DNA of 64,000 bases from assembly GCA_028641055.1 (NCBI GenBank), contig CM054060.1, positions 163,654,696 to 163,718,695 on the forward strand, given 5' to 3'. The translations under genes and the position numbers were made by a program. Below the pieces are notes generated by a model, which saw only the letters and a list, made by a program, of their open reading frames with translations, was not told the DNA's origin and made no database searches. Below, piece after piece: positions 35,240-47,579 of this stretch (position 1 is its first letter; each line of letters begins with the position of its first letter). Origin of the DNA: Alopecurus myosuroides (taxonomy: Eukaryota; Streptophyta; Magnoliopsida; Poales; Poaceae).

Positions 35240-36563
35240 GCCCTTCTCCGACTCTCCTCCATCATTATAGGATAGCTTCGTGCCGCCCGGGGCTACAGGT
35301 GTGAAGGTCTTCACGAAGGCACTCACAACGCCCTTCACACGGGCAACAAGAGAAGAAAGCGGGCTCCGTAGGGACCTCGTCCACCAGGGAGTTAAGCTTG
35401 AAGTCGGGCTAGAGCAGGATGATGCGGGAGAAGAGGTGCATCGTAGCTGCCGCCAGGAGTTGGCAGCACTCCTCGTTGACAAGGCCATCCATGCTCTAGA
35501 CTTCCTCCTCCAGCAAGTCAAGGAACTGGGCGAAGAAGTGGAGACAGCGTACGACGTTATACCGACCAGGCGAGGCAGGAATTTCGAGGCGCAGTCGGTC
35601 GCCCACCACGTGGACTCAATTGACGGCGCGCCGGAACGTCTCCTCAAGCTGGTGCCGGAGCTCCTGCGCTTGCTCCACCTGCTCCACCTGCTCGGGCCTT
35701 TCCTCGGCTAGAGGCGTGAGCCACGCCTTCAATGCAAACAAGTCTGACTGGAATTGTGTTGACTGCACGACAACACGGCACCCCGCGCTCTTCTCCTTGT
35801 CACGATGCTTGTAGAGCTTGACGAGCTCTCCCTTGAGCTTCTCAATCTCTGAGAGCAACGCCTGCTCGACCTTGCCGGAGTCCTCCTTCTGCTGCTGGAG
35901 CCTACTGTTGAAGTCCGCGTCAAGATCTTTGCGTGTATGTTTGTGTATGTTTCACGCCCCGCCTGAATTTTCTCCTCGACAAACTTCTGATGTTTTTATT
36001 GGGAGGCCTTCAGGTCGCGGTCCAGTTTCTCGAGGCGTTCGCGCTCCTCTCTGACCTCCCCTAGGAGCCGATCGACCTTCGCTTCGCGCTGCTCGACCCC
36101 CTTCTCAAGGGTCTGGACCTTCTCCTCCCTGGTGGCAAGGGAAGCTTCGTGGGACTCCAGCCCCTCCTCGCAGGAGTTCAAAGCTTTCTCACGGAGAGCG
36201 AGGGCCCCCTCCTTCTCCTGGAGAGCAAAGGCCTATTCGTCAGCTTCCTGCTGATGCTCTTCCCTCTCCAAGCAAAGCCTCTCCTCATGGACCTCCGTTG
36301 CCGCAAGCTTGACCTTGGCCTCCTCGAGGGACGCAGCCGCTTCTCGAGCAGAGGCCTCGCACTCCTGCGTGGTCTGCTTGAGCAGCTGGGTGCGGATGGC
36401 TTGCGCGGCATCCTCTCGGCGGCGGCACGACTCTACCGTTTCGCGGAACCGGGCGCCCACCTCCTCGAGGCGCTCGCACTCCTTGGTGACTAGCGTGGAA
36501 TTAACCTCCACGCCGGCCTGGACCATCTCGACAACATCCTTTGCGATCTTGTACATGTTGCCT
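35240..36563 (-). pseudogene. Decayed antisense coiled-coil gene of element C
   Basis: Reading leftward from about 36563 there is an acceptor-like CTGTAG followed by a long Glu/Arg/Lys-rich coiled coil (36556-35996). A further coiled segment follows (35858-35616), then a globular segment down to about 35240 (RYNVVRCLHFFAQFLDLLEEE and RPDFKLNSLVDEVP blocks). Stops at 36233, 35996 and 35616 and frameshifts near 35930 break it. Position (3' half, antisense to gag) and layout match exons 5-6 of B and exons 7-8 of D. The upstream exons and the 3' LTR of C are missing. Confidence 0.65.
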
Positions 36564-36596
36564 ACAGATTGGCGGTCCGTAGCTCAAACAGATGTG

Positions 36597-36689
36597 GCCA
36601 ATTCACTCATCTCGGACGAGTTGAGTGACCGGTTTGCACATTTTGCGAGTTGAGTGACCAATTCACTCATCTCGGACAATTGAGTGACC
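36597..36689 (+). repeat. Direct repeat pair, about 34 bp each
   Basis: Copies at 36597-36630 and 36656-36689 share CCAATTCACTCATCTCGGAC and TTGAGTGACC. They lie exactly between the element C remnant and the Copia fragment. Their origin is unknown. Confidence 0.7.
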
Positions 36690-36699
36690 AACGGTGCGT

Positions 36700-38745
36700 T
36701 TATCTGTATAATGTGAATAATCATCAAGGATAACTAAATAATATTAAAAACCAGAGACACTAGGAATAGGAGATGTCCAAAGATCGCAATGTAATAGCTT
36801 AAAAGGAAAAGTGGCAGATGTAGTGGAGGAAATAAAGGGGAGCCGAGCATGTTTGCCGCATTGACATGTATTACAAACCAAAGAATCATGAGAAGATCTA
36901 GAGCTAGGGATACAAAGTTCTTGAAGAAATGATGATAGTGTGATGTTGTTGGGATGACCCAGTCGGCGATGCTAGAGATCAACAGAGGCCTGCAGGGCTT
37001 GTGGAGGTCAGGTAGGCGCGCCATGGAGAGGATAGAGATGCTAGGACTATTGTAGCAGGCTAGAACTGCCTTGTTGTTCGGATCCTTCACAGACAAACCG
37101 AAAGGGTCAAATTCAAGAGAGATAGAATTATCGGTAGTAAATTGCCTAACAGAGATGAGATTTTTAATTAGGGATGGGGAAACTAGAATGTTACGAAGAG
37201 TGAAAGGTTGTGTAGGATGTGGAATATATGAGTGTCCGGTGCAGGTGATTGGGACAGATGAACCATTGCCAACAATGATTGATGAATAGTGAGAAGGAGA
37301 ACAAGATGACATCAAATTCATATTTGAAGACATGTGAGAGGAAGCACCAGAATAGAAAATCCAATCCGTACCTTGATTGTTTAGTGTGAAGTTGTTCATG
37401 GTAGCGATGAAGCTTGCCTGATCCCATGTTGACGATGAAGGAGAGGTAGGCGGTAGTGGAGCGACCGACGGTGACGTGATGTAGGGGAGAGCTGGAGGAG
37501 CGCCATGCATGGAGGAGGTTGTCGCAGCAGGGTAGCCCGACGGTGCATCGTAGTAAACGGATGGAGGTGTCGGAGAGCCGTATGTGGGCTGAGCCATGTA
37601 GACATGCGAAGGTGGATGTGAGCGGTCCGGGGGCTCCTGTCGAGGGACGTAGACTAGGACTCCATGTGCCCGTGTAGGAAGGCGGGGCACCATAGGGGGG
37701 ATGGCGCGGTCCATGGCATGGGCCACGCCTGCACCAGCCCGTACAGGGATCATGAGGCGGGTGGTACGACAACATAGTTGTAGGTGGCAGCGGTGGTGTT
37801 GGTGTTGATGAAGAAGAGCCGCTAGAGAGAGGAACGCCGGTGCGAGGTTGCGATGGTCGATACACCGGGTTCTTGACACGATAATTCGGACTTGGACGCC
37901 AGCCCGGGGGAGGCTGCGGTGTAGGCAAGATGGCTAGAGCCGTAGAAGCGACAGGTGGAGCGGGGGGCCGAGTGCCGGCGTGAAAGAGTTGCGGCTTTGC
38001 AAGCTTGCATCTGTGCTTCGAGCTGCAACATGGAGTGGACCTCGGCGAAGGAGGGGCACGGCCGCATCATGAGGATGAAGACGATTTTCTTGTCGAATTG
38101 CTCTCCGTGTCCAACGAGAAGGGCATTGATGAGAGGACGATCGTCCACCGGATCGCCGAGCTCGCGAAGCTCATCGGTGATGGCCTTGAGGCGCTGACAG
38201 AAGACTGTGACCATCGAGTCCCCTTGGGTGGTGGTGTGAAGCTTGGTATGGAGAGTGTTAATCCGGGCATCAATGTTGTCCTGGAAGAGTAGACGTAGGG
38301 AGGCCCATAACTCGGAGGCAGTGCCATCATTGTTGGAGGCGAGATTGAAGAGCTCGGCGGTGATTCTGGTATATATCCACTGGATGATGGCGAGATCGTT
38401 CTGGACCCATCTAGGGTTGGCGGATTGAGGAACTGAAAAAGTTGCCTCGTTGTGGCGGCGGAGACCGCAGTGTCCGAGGTGGATATGAAAAAGATGGCGC
38501 CAATGGTAATAGTTGTGGGATCCGAGATCGAGGATCACGGGGATGAACGACGAGACATTGGCGATAGTATCGGCAAGAGAGACAGGAGCAATTTGTGGTG
38601 GGTATTGGGTTGAAGAAGAGGGGACGCCGACGGCTTGGTAATCGGCGATGGTAAATAGCCGATTGGCCGGGGGTGTTGGTGGTTTCCGTGGTAGAGCCAT
38701 GGCCAGGTGTAGAAAATCTGGACGTGTGATACCACGAAGATTGAT
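36700..38745 (-). pseudogene. Copia retrotransposon fragment: Gag, protease, start of integrase
   Basis: On the minus strand, GTGGTATCA (38735-38728, iMet-type primer site) is followed by an ATG at 38700. The encoded Copia Gag runs to about 37900 (NYYHWRHLF, DGDSMVTVFCQRLKAITDEL-type blocks). After a frameshift comes a Pro-rich stretch and a protease whose catalytic motif reads YSGASSHM, so the Asp is replaced by Tyr. The pre-integrase region follows (frameshifted), then the first integrase motif near 36710 (VILDDYSHY), where the element stops. A TAA lies at about 36734. Reverse transcriptase, RNase H and 3' LTR are missing. Confidence 0.85.
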
Positions 38746-38769
38746 AGAACTATTGATTGTATTGTAGAT

Positions 38770-39063
38770 TTTTTTTTAGAACTACTGGGGGAGGGGATAA
38801 ATCCCCACCGCTTATTATATTACTTGAACATACACGAGTCATAGTGTTGGTAACAAGAAGACCTTACAGGGGGAACAAAAGGAGAGAGAGCAGATCAAGA
38901 CTCGTTACACCAAGAGAGAAAGAAAGCACACATGTTATCTCTATCAACACAGCTACTAGTAGGGAAACGGTAGCGCCAGAGGAGAAGGTCGTTGGCCACG
39001 CGACGGACAACCACGTGGGGATCACACACAGAAGCGTTAAAGACATCATCGTTCTGCGCCTTC
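38770..39063 (-). pseudogene. 3' end of a LINE (distal half of split copy)
   Basis: On the minus strand the ORF2 C-terminus (AQNDDVFNASV, RRVANDLLLWRYRF) continues in frame from 54344 once element D and one CCTTC copy are removed, and it stops near 38920. The 3' UTR runs to an A9 tract at 38778-38770, where the Copia LTR begins. The LINE was therefore older than element D and itself lies in the Copia fragment. Confidence 0.8.
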
Positions 39064-39959
39064 TGTCGGGGGGGGGGGGGGGTTACCCCCCGAGTAGGGG
39101 TAAGGCCAGTGCTAAAGGCAGGGTCAAAGGTGCTGTTTGACCGGGTAGATGGCTACCCGGTACTCGCTACCCGGTAGGTTTCTATCCGGCCGTACCCACC
39201 AATGGCCAAGAGGAGAAATCAAGCAAGTTATGTTCATCCGAGTAAAGGAGTTGGTCCGAGTAGAGGGAGTGAGTTCCTACTCGGGCCAGAAGTCAATGGA
39301 GCCGTTCTGACAAGGGATCCCGCGTATCCTGCGTCCGTACCGGCATGCGTTTCAACTTACGGAACGCGTGATTATCCGTGCTACGGCGTGGCTACAGTGC
39401 GGTAGGCGTCTGTCAAGTCCTGTCACTGACAGAGGGGACAGGACAGGGCTAGGGGCCTACCCTTTCTCACTGACAAGGGTGGACAGGTCCCATCTCCGAA
39501 CGGCGCGGCGACTTACGGCGCCCGCGTCAGCGAGAAGCCGGAAGCATGCTCTGTTCTGCAGTGCTCCTGTCACATCAGCTGTACCTTTTAGTCTTATTCT
39601 ATTCAGCTGGGCACAAGTATATAATGTGCCCTGCCTCCTCCTGTGAGAGGTTCGCTACACATTCCATAGGTAACACTAGAGGCAACACTAGAGAGAACTT
39701 GAGAGCTAGAGTGGCTACTCGGCTGAAGGCCTGTTTTGTACTGTGGCTACTCGGTAACACACATATACAGAGAAAGGCAGGAGTAGGGGCGATACCTCCA
39801 CACGAGGGCCCTGGACCTGGGTAAGATCTTGTTGTTTGCTTTTCTTGAGACATCCCACACGCGGCTACTCGCCATGTGATCCCTCCCCGAGCACCTCCAG
39901 CGTCCATCGGCCCCAAACATTAGCCATCCCATGGCATCTGCCGTGATACCACCACGACA
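39064..39959 (+). repeat. 5' LTR of element D
   Basis: Starts TGTCGGGGG with an expanded G tract, ends CCACGACA. TATATAA at 39618-39624 is the likely TATA box. An ATG at 39931, 29 bp before the LTR end, opens the Gag frame. Confidence 0.93.
39618..39624 (+). promoter_or_regulatory. TATA box of element D LTR
   Basis: TATATAA in the middle of the LTR, conserved in the 3' LTR at 54002-54008. RNA would start near 39650. Confidence 0.65.
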
Positions 39960-39960
39960 G

Positions 39961-39979
39961 TTGGCTCCCACCGTGGGGC
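39961..39979 (+). promoter_or_regulatory. Primer-binding site of element D
   Basis: TTGGCTCCCACCGTGGGGC begins two bases after the LTR. It differs from that of B at two positions and, as in B, lies inside the open Gag frame. Confidence 0.7.
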
Positions 39980-42535
39980 TACCAGCGGCGCTGGCTGGAG
40001 TCTATGTTCGGACGAGAATCATTTCTGCTACTGGGGAGCGCGTGGTCTGTGGCCTTGTCCACAGATTCGGCTCCTTCGACTTCGTCACCGACAACGCCGG
40101 AGATTTCGGCGGTAGGCCCATGCCGGCAGGCGGCTCGGTGCTCTCCTTCGGCTCGCACCTCGTCTACGTCGCCACCACCGTCATCCGCGAGTTCCCAGAG
40201 GAGGTGCTGGTCGCGGAAGATCCTCCTGCTGTGCTCGCTGCCCGCGGAAGGCCGACTGGCTGCTCTGCGGACAGCGTGGAGGTAATGGTGACCGGCCCGG
40301 CTATCGATGCCGGGAAGGGCGCGGCTGCTGCCACGGGAGTCATCGAGGAACCTGCTGGCCCAAGTGCTGGCCAGAGGGTCCACAAGCCCTACGAGAAGGA
40401 CTCAAACATACCTCTTTCCACAACACCGACGATACCGGCATCCGCCGTGCGGATGGGCATGCCGCCTCCCACCGAGCTTGAGCTCATGACCATGAGGGCG
40501 CAGCTCGACCAGCAGCGTCAAGTGTTGCTCGCTGAGCACCTGGAGCTGGAGAAGGTTAGGCTCGAGCTTAGCCTAGACCAGAATGATTACAACAAGGCCC
40601 ACGGCTTTACTCCTGTTGTTAGGAAGCCTAGCAAGGTAGCCGCTACTCGTCGCAACTTGGGCGCCGAGATGGCAGTAGTTGGTGAGGCTCCTAGCCAGTC
40701 TGCCACTATAAACACTGCTACCAGGCCCAGATACAGTACCCCCGCCAAGACACTTAGAGCTGCAGAGGCTGTAGCTGCTGAGTTGCCAAACCTTGCCGGC
40801 GACGCGTGCGCTAGGCAGCAGGAGAGGCTCAATGAGTTAGTGCTAGAAGCTGCTAGGCAAAATGAGGAGTTCCGGAAAGCCAATCCGGGTGTTGGTGCTT
40901 CTCAGATTGTGCACTCGCGTGCATCGGGATCTCATGACCAGGCGTCATCACCGCTTCCCAACCGCGAGAGGGTCCAGAGTGTGCACTCTGGGAAGAGTAG
41001 ACAAATGCAGGTGTACGACCCGGCTCTCGCCGCAAAACAGCACGCTGTGCCGCGAGAGTCCGGTCAGAAACACAACTCTGCAGGAGCAGGCTATCAAGCC
41101 CATAAAGCTCACAGTAAGAGGCAAGATGGAGGCAATGAGGGACCTTCTCGGCGTCCTGCTGCTCGGCCTACTCGGCAGAGGACGCAGCAGCCAGCTGCAG
41201 CACAGCCGCGTGCGGCTGCGCCAGCAGCCAACCCGGTGGTGCACTCGCTGTTGTGCAGGAGAACAGATATGATGATGGCTACTCGGCGATGGGGCTAGCC
41301 GGCTATGCTGACCCAAGAATTGTTGCTGACCGTCTGGGTGACCGCATGTTGGAGCCAAGTGATGCAAGGTACAAGCTGGACCGGATTAATCTATCCGCGC
41401 AACTCGAGAACAAGGGGCCGCCTGGCCCAGAGTGCTTTGGCCCTCGTATCATGAATGAGCCATCCGTGAACCACTTTCAGCAGGCCAAGGGGACCAAGTG
41501 CAACAATGGCAGCACCAAGCCAGAAGATTGGTTGAGTGACTACGTCACGGCCGTGCACATTGCAGGCGGCAACCGGAGATGGGCTGTGCGGTATGTTCCG
41601 CAAATGCTAGAGGGTCCAGCTCGGACTTGGCTCAACAACCTGCCCAAGGACAGTATCAATTGCTGGCTGGACTTCTCGGAGGCCTTCATCAGAAACTTCA
41701 CCAGCACCTACAAGAGGCCGAATAGGCCGCAACAACTGTCCGCGTGCAAGCATCGGGAAGATGAGACCGACCGCGAGTATCTTACTCGGTGGAGAACCTT
41801 GAGGAACACCTGTGAAGGTGTGAATGAGGCCCAGACCATTACTTGGTTTGCTCAGGGCTGCAGGCATGGCAGCATGTTGTGGTAGAAGCTGCAGCGTGAG
41901 ATGCCGAGTACTCTCGCTGAGACCATCAAGATCGCAGATATGTATGCACTCGGCGACCCAACTCAGCCTCTGATGGACTCTCCTGAGCCGAGAAGGAACT
42001 ACAACAGCAACAAGCGCAATGACTTCCGCAACAAGCGTAGAGGTGACCGGATTGATACTCGGTATGATCCCGAGGAGGTGAATGCTGTGACTACGGCTGC
42101 TGGGAGTAGCCATAGGCAAAAAACTGCTGGTGCCCAGTACAGGCAAAACCAGAATTAGGGCCAAGGCATCAAGAAGCCGTACAATGCTCCCCAGCAGGGT
42201 AGCGGCAACCCGGATCCAGCTCCGAACTTTGTCTTTGGGAACATGAGGGATGGGCCATGCAGCTTCCACACTCGGCATCCGGCTAGGCCAGCCGACCACA
42301 CTACTCGGCAGTGCAGCTGGTGGGAACAGATCAAGAATGAGGGCCTGCCCCCTCCTCCTCCTCTGCCAGCTGCGAATGCCAATGTGCAGCCTATTCGGGC
42401 ACCCGCTCCCAGGCCTGCAGCGTTTCCAAGAAGAGAGAATGTGAACCAGGTGGCTTTAGGAGCCAACCGCTACTTCAACAACGACGGTTACCGCAACTAC
42501 AACAACAACGACCGCAACCGCAACTTCTACACCCG

Positions 42536-42536
42536 C

Positions 42537-42568
<32 letters not shown>

Positions 42569-42570
42569 CC
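42536..42570 (+). repeat. AAC trinucleotide microsatellite
   Basis: About 12 AAC units within gag encode a polyasparagine run, in a wider Asn/Arg/Tyr-rich region typical of the tail of these Gag proteins. Confidence 0.9.
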
Positions 42571-45430
42571 ACCAAGGCAACAACAACAACGACAACAATG
42601 GTGGTGGAGACCGCAACCAGAAACAGGAGCATCATGAGAGCTACATGATCTTCACCTCCGAGCCCGCCGACAAGCAGTCTCTGCACAGGCGTGCGATGGA
42701 GGTCAATGCTGTGATTCCTGCTGTGCCTCACTACTTGCACTGGTGCAACCAAGAAATCACGTGGTCCAGAGCTGATAACCCTAGGGTGATGCCCAACCCG
42801 GGTAGCTATGCTTTGGTGGTGGATCCCACCTTCTTGGGTACTCAGAAGAATGTGAGATTCAGCAAGGTCCTGATCGACAATGGCAGCAGCATCAACATTG
42901 TGTACAGAGACACACTCGAGAAGCTCGGGATGGCCGAGAACATGTTGCTACCCAGCAGGACCACGTTCCATGGCATTGTGCCGGGAGTGTCTTGCTCTCC
43001 AATCGGCCGCGTCTGGATAGACGTCCTATTCGGTACCAGGGAGAACTGCCGCACTGAGAGCTTGGCGTTCGAGGTAGTTGATCATCAGAGCCCATACCAT
43101 GCCCTACTCGGTAGGCCTGCTCTCAGCAAGTTCATGGCTTCAACCCATGCTGCATACTTGAAGATGAAGATCCATGGTCCCAATGGAGTCATCACCATCT
43201 CTGGTGATTACAAGATGTCTTTGGAGTGTGCCTCTGCTGGTTCCCATCTGGCGGAATCCATGGTCATTGCTGCCGAGAAGAAGAAGATGTATGAGGTGGT
43301 GGCCATGGCGCAAGCAGCGCAAGGTGGTGCGCCTGGTATGCCGAGTTCCCAGTACGGGACTGCGTTCCAGGCGTCCCAGGAGACAAAGAAGGTCCAGGTT
43401 GATCCTGAGTTCCCAGACCGTGTTGCCATCATTGGCACCGGGTTGGGAGAGAAATAGGAAAGCGAGCTCATCCACTTCCTCCGTGAGAATCAAGACGTCT
43501 TTGCCTGGTCCAATGAGGATTTGCCGGGTGTCCCGAGGGAGTTGGTTGAGCACTCGTTACATGTGCGGCATGATGCCAAGCCAGTTAAGCAGGCTATGCG
43601 CTGCTTTGGTGATGAGAGGAGGAAAGCTATCGGTGATCAGATCACCAAGTTGCTGATAAGCAACTTCATCATGGAGGTATTGCATTCGGACTAGCTAGCC
43701 AACCCGGTTATGGTTGAGAAGAAGAAGGAGGACCCCAAGGCCGATACCGCATGGCGTATGTGCGTGGACTACTCCGACCTGAACAAGGCCTGCCCCAAGG
43801 ATCCCTTTCCGCTACCCCGCATAGATCAGGTGATCGATTCCACTGCTGGTTGTGAGCTTTTGTCTTTCATAGATGCCTACTCTGGTTTTCATCAGATAGC
43901 TCTCAACCCTGCTGATCAAATAAAGACTGCCTTTATTACCCCGTACGGGGCGTATTGCTATCGTGTCATGTGTTTTGGGTTGCGGAATGCTGGGGCTACC
44001 TATCAGAGATGCATGCAGAAATGCTTGCATGATCAAATTGGCAAAAATGTGCAGGTGTACATAGATGACATTGTCATCAAAACGAATAAAACACATACTC
44101 TACTTAGTGACATTGAGGAAACATTTTCCAACTTGCGCAAGTACAAGATGAAGTTGAATCCGACTAAATGCACCTTTGGCGTCCCGGCTGGCAAGCTACT
44201 CGGTTTCTTGGTATCTAGTCGGGGCATTGAGGCCAATCCTTCAAAGATAAAAGCTATAGAGAGCATGTCTTTGCCGAGATCACCGAAGGATGTGCAGAAA
44301 TTCACTAGTTGCTTGGCTTCTCTGAGCCGCTTCCTGGGCAGAATGGGCGAGAAGGCCTTGCCTCTGTATCAATTGATGAAGAAGAGTGACAAGTTCGTCT
44401 CGACACCGCAAGCTGATGTAGCATTCAAGGAGTTGAAGGCCATGTTGGGTAGCGCTCCCATCTTGGCTAGCCCGCTACCCAAAGATCCAATGCTGCTGTA
44501 CATTGCTGCGACCAACCGAGTGATCAGTGTTGTGATTATGGTGGAGAGAGAAGAGGAAGGCAAGACTGTGCAGCGGCCAGTATACTATCTCAGTGAGGTG
44601 TTGTCCAGTTCCAAGCAGAACTACCCGCATTACCAGAAGATGACTTACGGCGTGTACCTGGGCGCCAAGAAGCTGAAGCACTATTTCCAAGAGCACCCCA
44701 TCACTGTAGTGAGTTCTGCTCCCATCTCGGACATCATGGGCAACAAGGAGGCAAGTGGCAGAGTAGCCAAGTGGGCGACCGATCTGGCCGCGTACGCTCC
44801 CTCGTACGTGATACGAGAAGCCATCAAGTCTCAGATCCTAGCAGATTTTCTGGTGGATTGGGCTGAGGTGCAGTATAAGCCTCCTTCTCCGGTAGCCAAC
44901 TACTGGAAGATGCATTTTGATGGCTCCAAAGTGAAGGAAGGCCTGGGTGCTGGCGTGGTGCTCACGTCGCCCAAGAGAGATCAACTCAAGTATGTGCTGC
45001 AAATTCATTTCAAGGCATCCAACAATGTAGCAGAGTACGAGGCCGTGGTACACGGCTTGAAGGTGGCCAAGGAGGTTGGCATGCAGCGCATCATATGCTA
45101 TGGTGACTCGGATCTGGTGGTGCAGCAAGTTTCAGGCACCTGGGATGCTCTGGATGCCAACATGGTGTCGTATCGGTTTCTGGTGCAAACCATGACTGGG
45201 TTCTTTGAAGGGTGCGAGTTCAAACACATACACCGAGCAGAGAATGAGGCAGCTGATGAGCTGTCCAAGTTGGGGTCTTCTCGGCAGTACATCCCGGCTG
45301 GGATTGCCTTGGAGCATTTGAGAAAGCCATCTGTCAGGCCATCCCCCAACTCGGAATCCATATTCGTTCCTTCTCTGCCCGGCGAGGAAGCTGTTCCCAT
45401 GGAGATTGAATGGGAGGCTGCAAAAGAGAA

Positions 45431-45597
45431 CCCGGGGACTGTCGTCTCCATCCCGGGGACTGGCACCTGCAACCCGGGGACTGTCCCTTCTTACTCGGGG
45501 ACTGCACCTCCTAACTCGGGGACTGCCCCTCCCAACTTGGGGACTGTCGCATTCATTGAGGGGGTCCTTGCCGAGTGCTCGGGGACTCGGGGACTCG
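45431..45597 (+). repeat. Array of CGGGGACT motifs in the RNase H-integrase linker
   Basis: Eight copies of a C(T/C)(C/T)GGGGACT motif in 167 bp, mostly spaced 20-22 bp and in frame, encode a Gly-Thr/Pro-Asn linker. The motif equals the polypurine tract next to the 3' LTR of D (53445-53455). Element B has no such insert between its RNase H and integrase. Confidence 0.8.
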
Positions 45598-46943
45598 TCT
45601 CCAACTTAGAGGAAGAAGTGGTGGCTGATCCAATGGAACTGGACGAACCAGTGTTTCCCATCCGGGAGACACCGAGTTGGGCTCTGCCCATATTATCCTT
45701 TCTAAAAAACGGCACCTTGCCGAGTGATGAGGTTACCTCGAGGCAAATCCAGAGAAGATCCAAGGGCTATACTATCTTCAGAGATGTGCTGCATAGAAGA
45801 AGTCCTACTGGTGTGCTGCAGCGCTGTGTAGAGCCAGAAGAAGGAGAAGAAATTCTGGTGGAGATACATCAAGGGGAATGCGGGCATCATGCCTCTTCTC
45901 GGGCTCTGGTAAACAAGGCTTTTTGGCATGGCTTGTTTTGGCTCACTGCCTTGAAGCAAGCTGAAGATATTGTGAGAAAGTGCAACGGCTGCCAAAGATT
46001 TGCAAGTAAGATTCATATGCCAGCTTCCGAGTTGAAGACCATTCCTATTACTTGGCCATTTGCTGTCTGGTGCTTGGATATGGTGGGTCCTTTCAAGCCG
46101 GCTAGAGGCAACATGACTCACATCTTGGTCATGGTTGACAAGTTCACAAAGTGGATTGAGGTGAAGCCTATTCGGAAATGTGATGGAGCCACTGCTGTGA
46201 GTTTCCTGAAGGATGCGATCCTGAGATATGGCTACCCGCACAGCATTATCACTGATAATGGCACGAACTTTGCTGAGGGTGCCTTTGAGAGGTTCTGCAG
46301 AGATAAGCACATTCGGCTAGATGTTGCATCTGTTGCACATCCCGCCTCCAATGGGCAAGTTGAAAGAGAAAATGGCATGGTGCTGTCAGGCATAAAGCCA
46401 AGGCTGATTGAGCCACTGCTGAAAACACCTGGGTGTTGGCTAGACGAGTTGCCAGCGGTGTTGTGGAGTCTAAGGACTACCCCTAACCGGTCAACCGGCT
46501 ACACACCATTCTTCCTGGTATATGGAGCTGAGGCCGTGTTGCCCACTGACCTAGAGCATGACTCGCCCCGTGTAACGCTCTACACTGAGGCAGAGGCTAG
46601 AGAAGCTCGAGAAAATGACGTTGACCTGCTGGAAGAAGAAAGAGAGCTAACTCTGTCACGTTTAGCTGTTTACCAGCAAAACTTGAGGCGTTATCATAGC
46701 CGGAAAGTGAACCCAAGGGTTTTCCGAGAAGGAGACATGGTGCTTAGGCTCGTGCAGCGCACAACCGGGATGCACAAGCTTTCCCCTCCGTGGGAAGGGC
46801 TTTTCATTGTGATCAAGGCTTTGCACAATGATGCCTACTATATAGTTGACGCACAACCACCCCAGAAGAACAGGCTGGATAGGGCTGGAGAGGAATCCAA
46901 GCGCCCTTGGAATGTAGCTCTACTCCGACGTTTTCACTCATGA

Positions 46944-47579
46944 GCAAACTGTGTATGTATCTTCTTATCCGAGTTAAACTCCTATTCGGCAATCTGAAAT
47001 TGAACTCGGGGACTGCCCTCGTCCAAATTGTTCCTTGTGTTTACTCTGTTTTACTTTGTCTATTCGGTTGAACCACTTAGAATTTGAAAAGCATACAAAG
47101 TAGTGTGTTTAAACCCACCGGACACTCTGCGACTCTGCTGCTGTCTGCAACCCGGCTTCATGGCAAGCCAGAGAACAAGCCAAAGGGTCAATGAACACAT
47201 GAAAAATTGCAAAGGAAAGGAAGCGTGGGGCAACCGAATAGAGTGTTTTTTTTTACTGTTTTTTCTTTTCGGCTAAGTGGTGGGCAACGTTATTATGATT
47301 TTTCTAAGTGGCTGAGTATTTGAAACTCCAACTTTGAACTCTTGGGACTCGACTACCAAAAAAGCAACAAGTTGCAGGTAAGAGCTGAGATAAAAAGGAA
47401 GAGCGGATAAAAAATGCAACTCGGGGACTTGCATATTAACGCAACCCGGCATTGAGCCAGAGTTGCTAAGAACTTCAACTAAGATAAAATTGAGTAGCAA
47501 CAAAGACTTAATAGTTTGATACATTTGCACCCGGCATCCCGGGGATCTGATCAAAGTTTAAGATATAAGTTTCCAGGCA
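46944..47579. other. Spacer between converging pol and antisense gene of D
   Basis: Non-coding, 636 bp, with two further TCGGGGACT motifs near 47005 and 47420. Both transcripts must terminate here or overlap. Confidence 0.6.

Larger units (their letters stand above)
39931..46943 (+). pseudogene. Gag-Pol of element D, one frameshift and four TAG stops
   Basis: Gag opens at an ATG inside the LTR and runs to 41298 (455 codons; N-terminal domain, coiled segment, Ala/Gln-rich tail). A one-base shift near 41250 leads into a single frame that reaches 46943, interrupted by TAG at 41883, 42156, 43455 and 43692. In order: Gag core (41290-41885), Asn-rich tail with an AAC microsatellite (42536-42570), protease near 42870-42900 (DNGSS), reverse transcriptase with YIDD at 44058-44069, degenerate RNase H, second RNase H (about 44900-45290), a repetitive linker (45431-45597), and integrase with HHCC finger and DDE motifs (WCLDMVG, TDNGTNF, GQVEREN). 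It ends in a GPF-like module. No chromodomain. The ORF2-like continuity shows a once complete Tat polyprotein. Confidence 0.92.

Noticed and set aside
45431..45597. Regular short repeats considered as a CRISPR-like array
   Set aside because: Repeats are 10-12 bp, in frame inside pol, with similar rather than unique spacers, and the DNA is plant.
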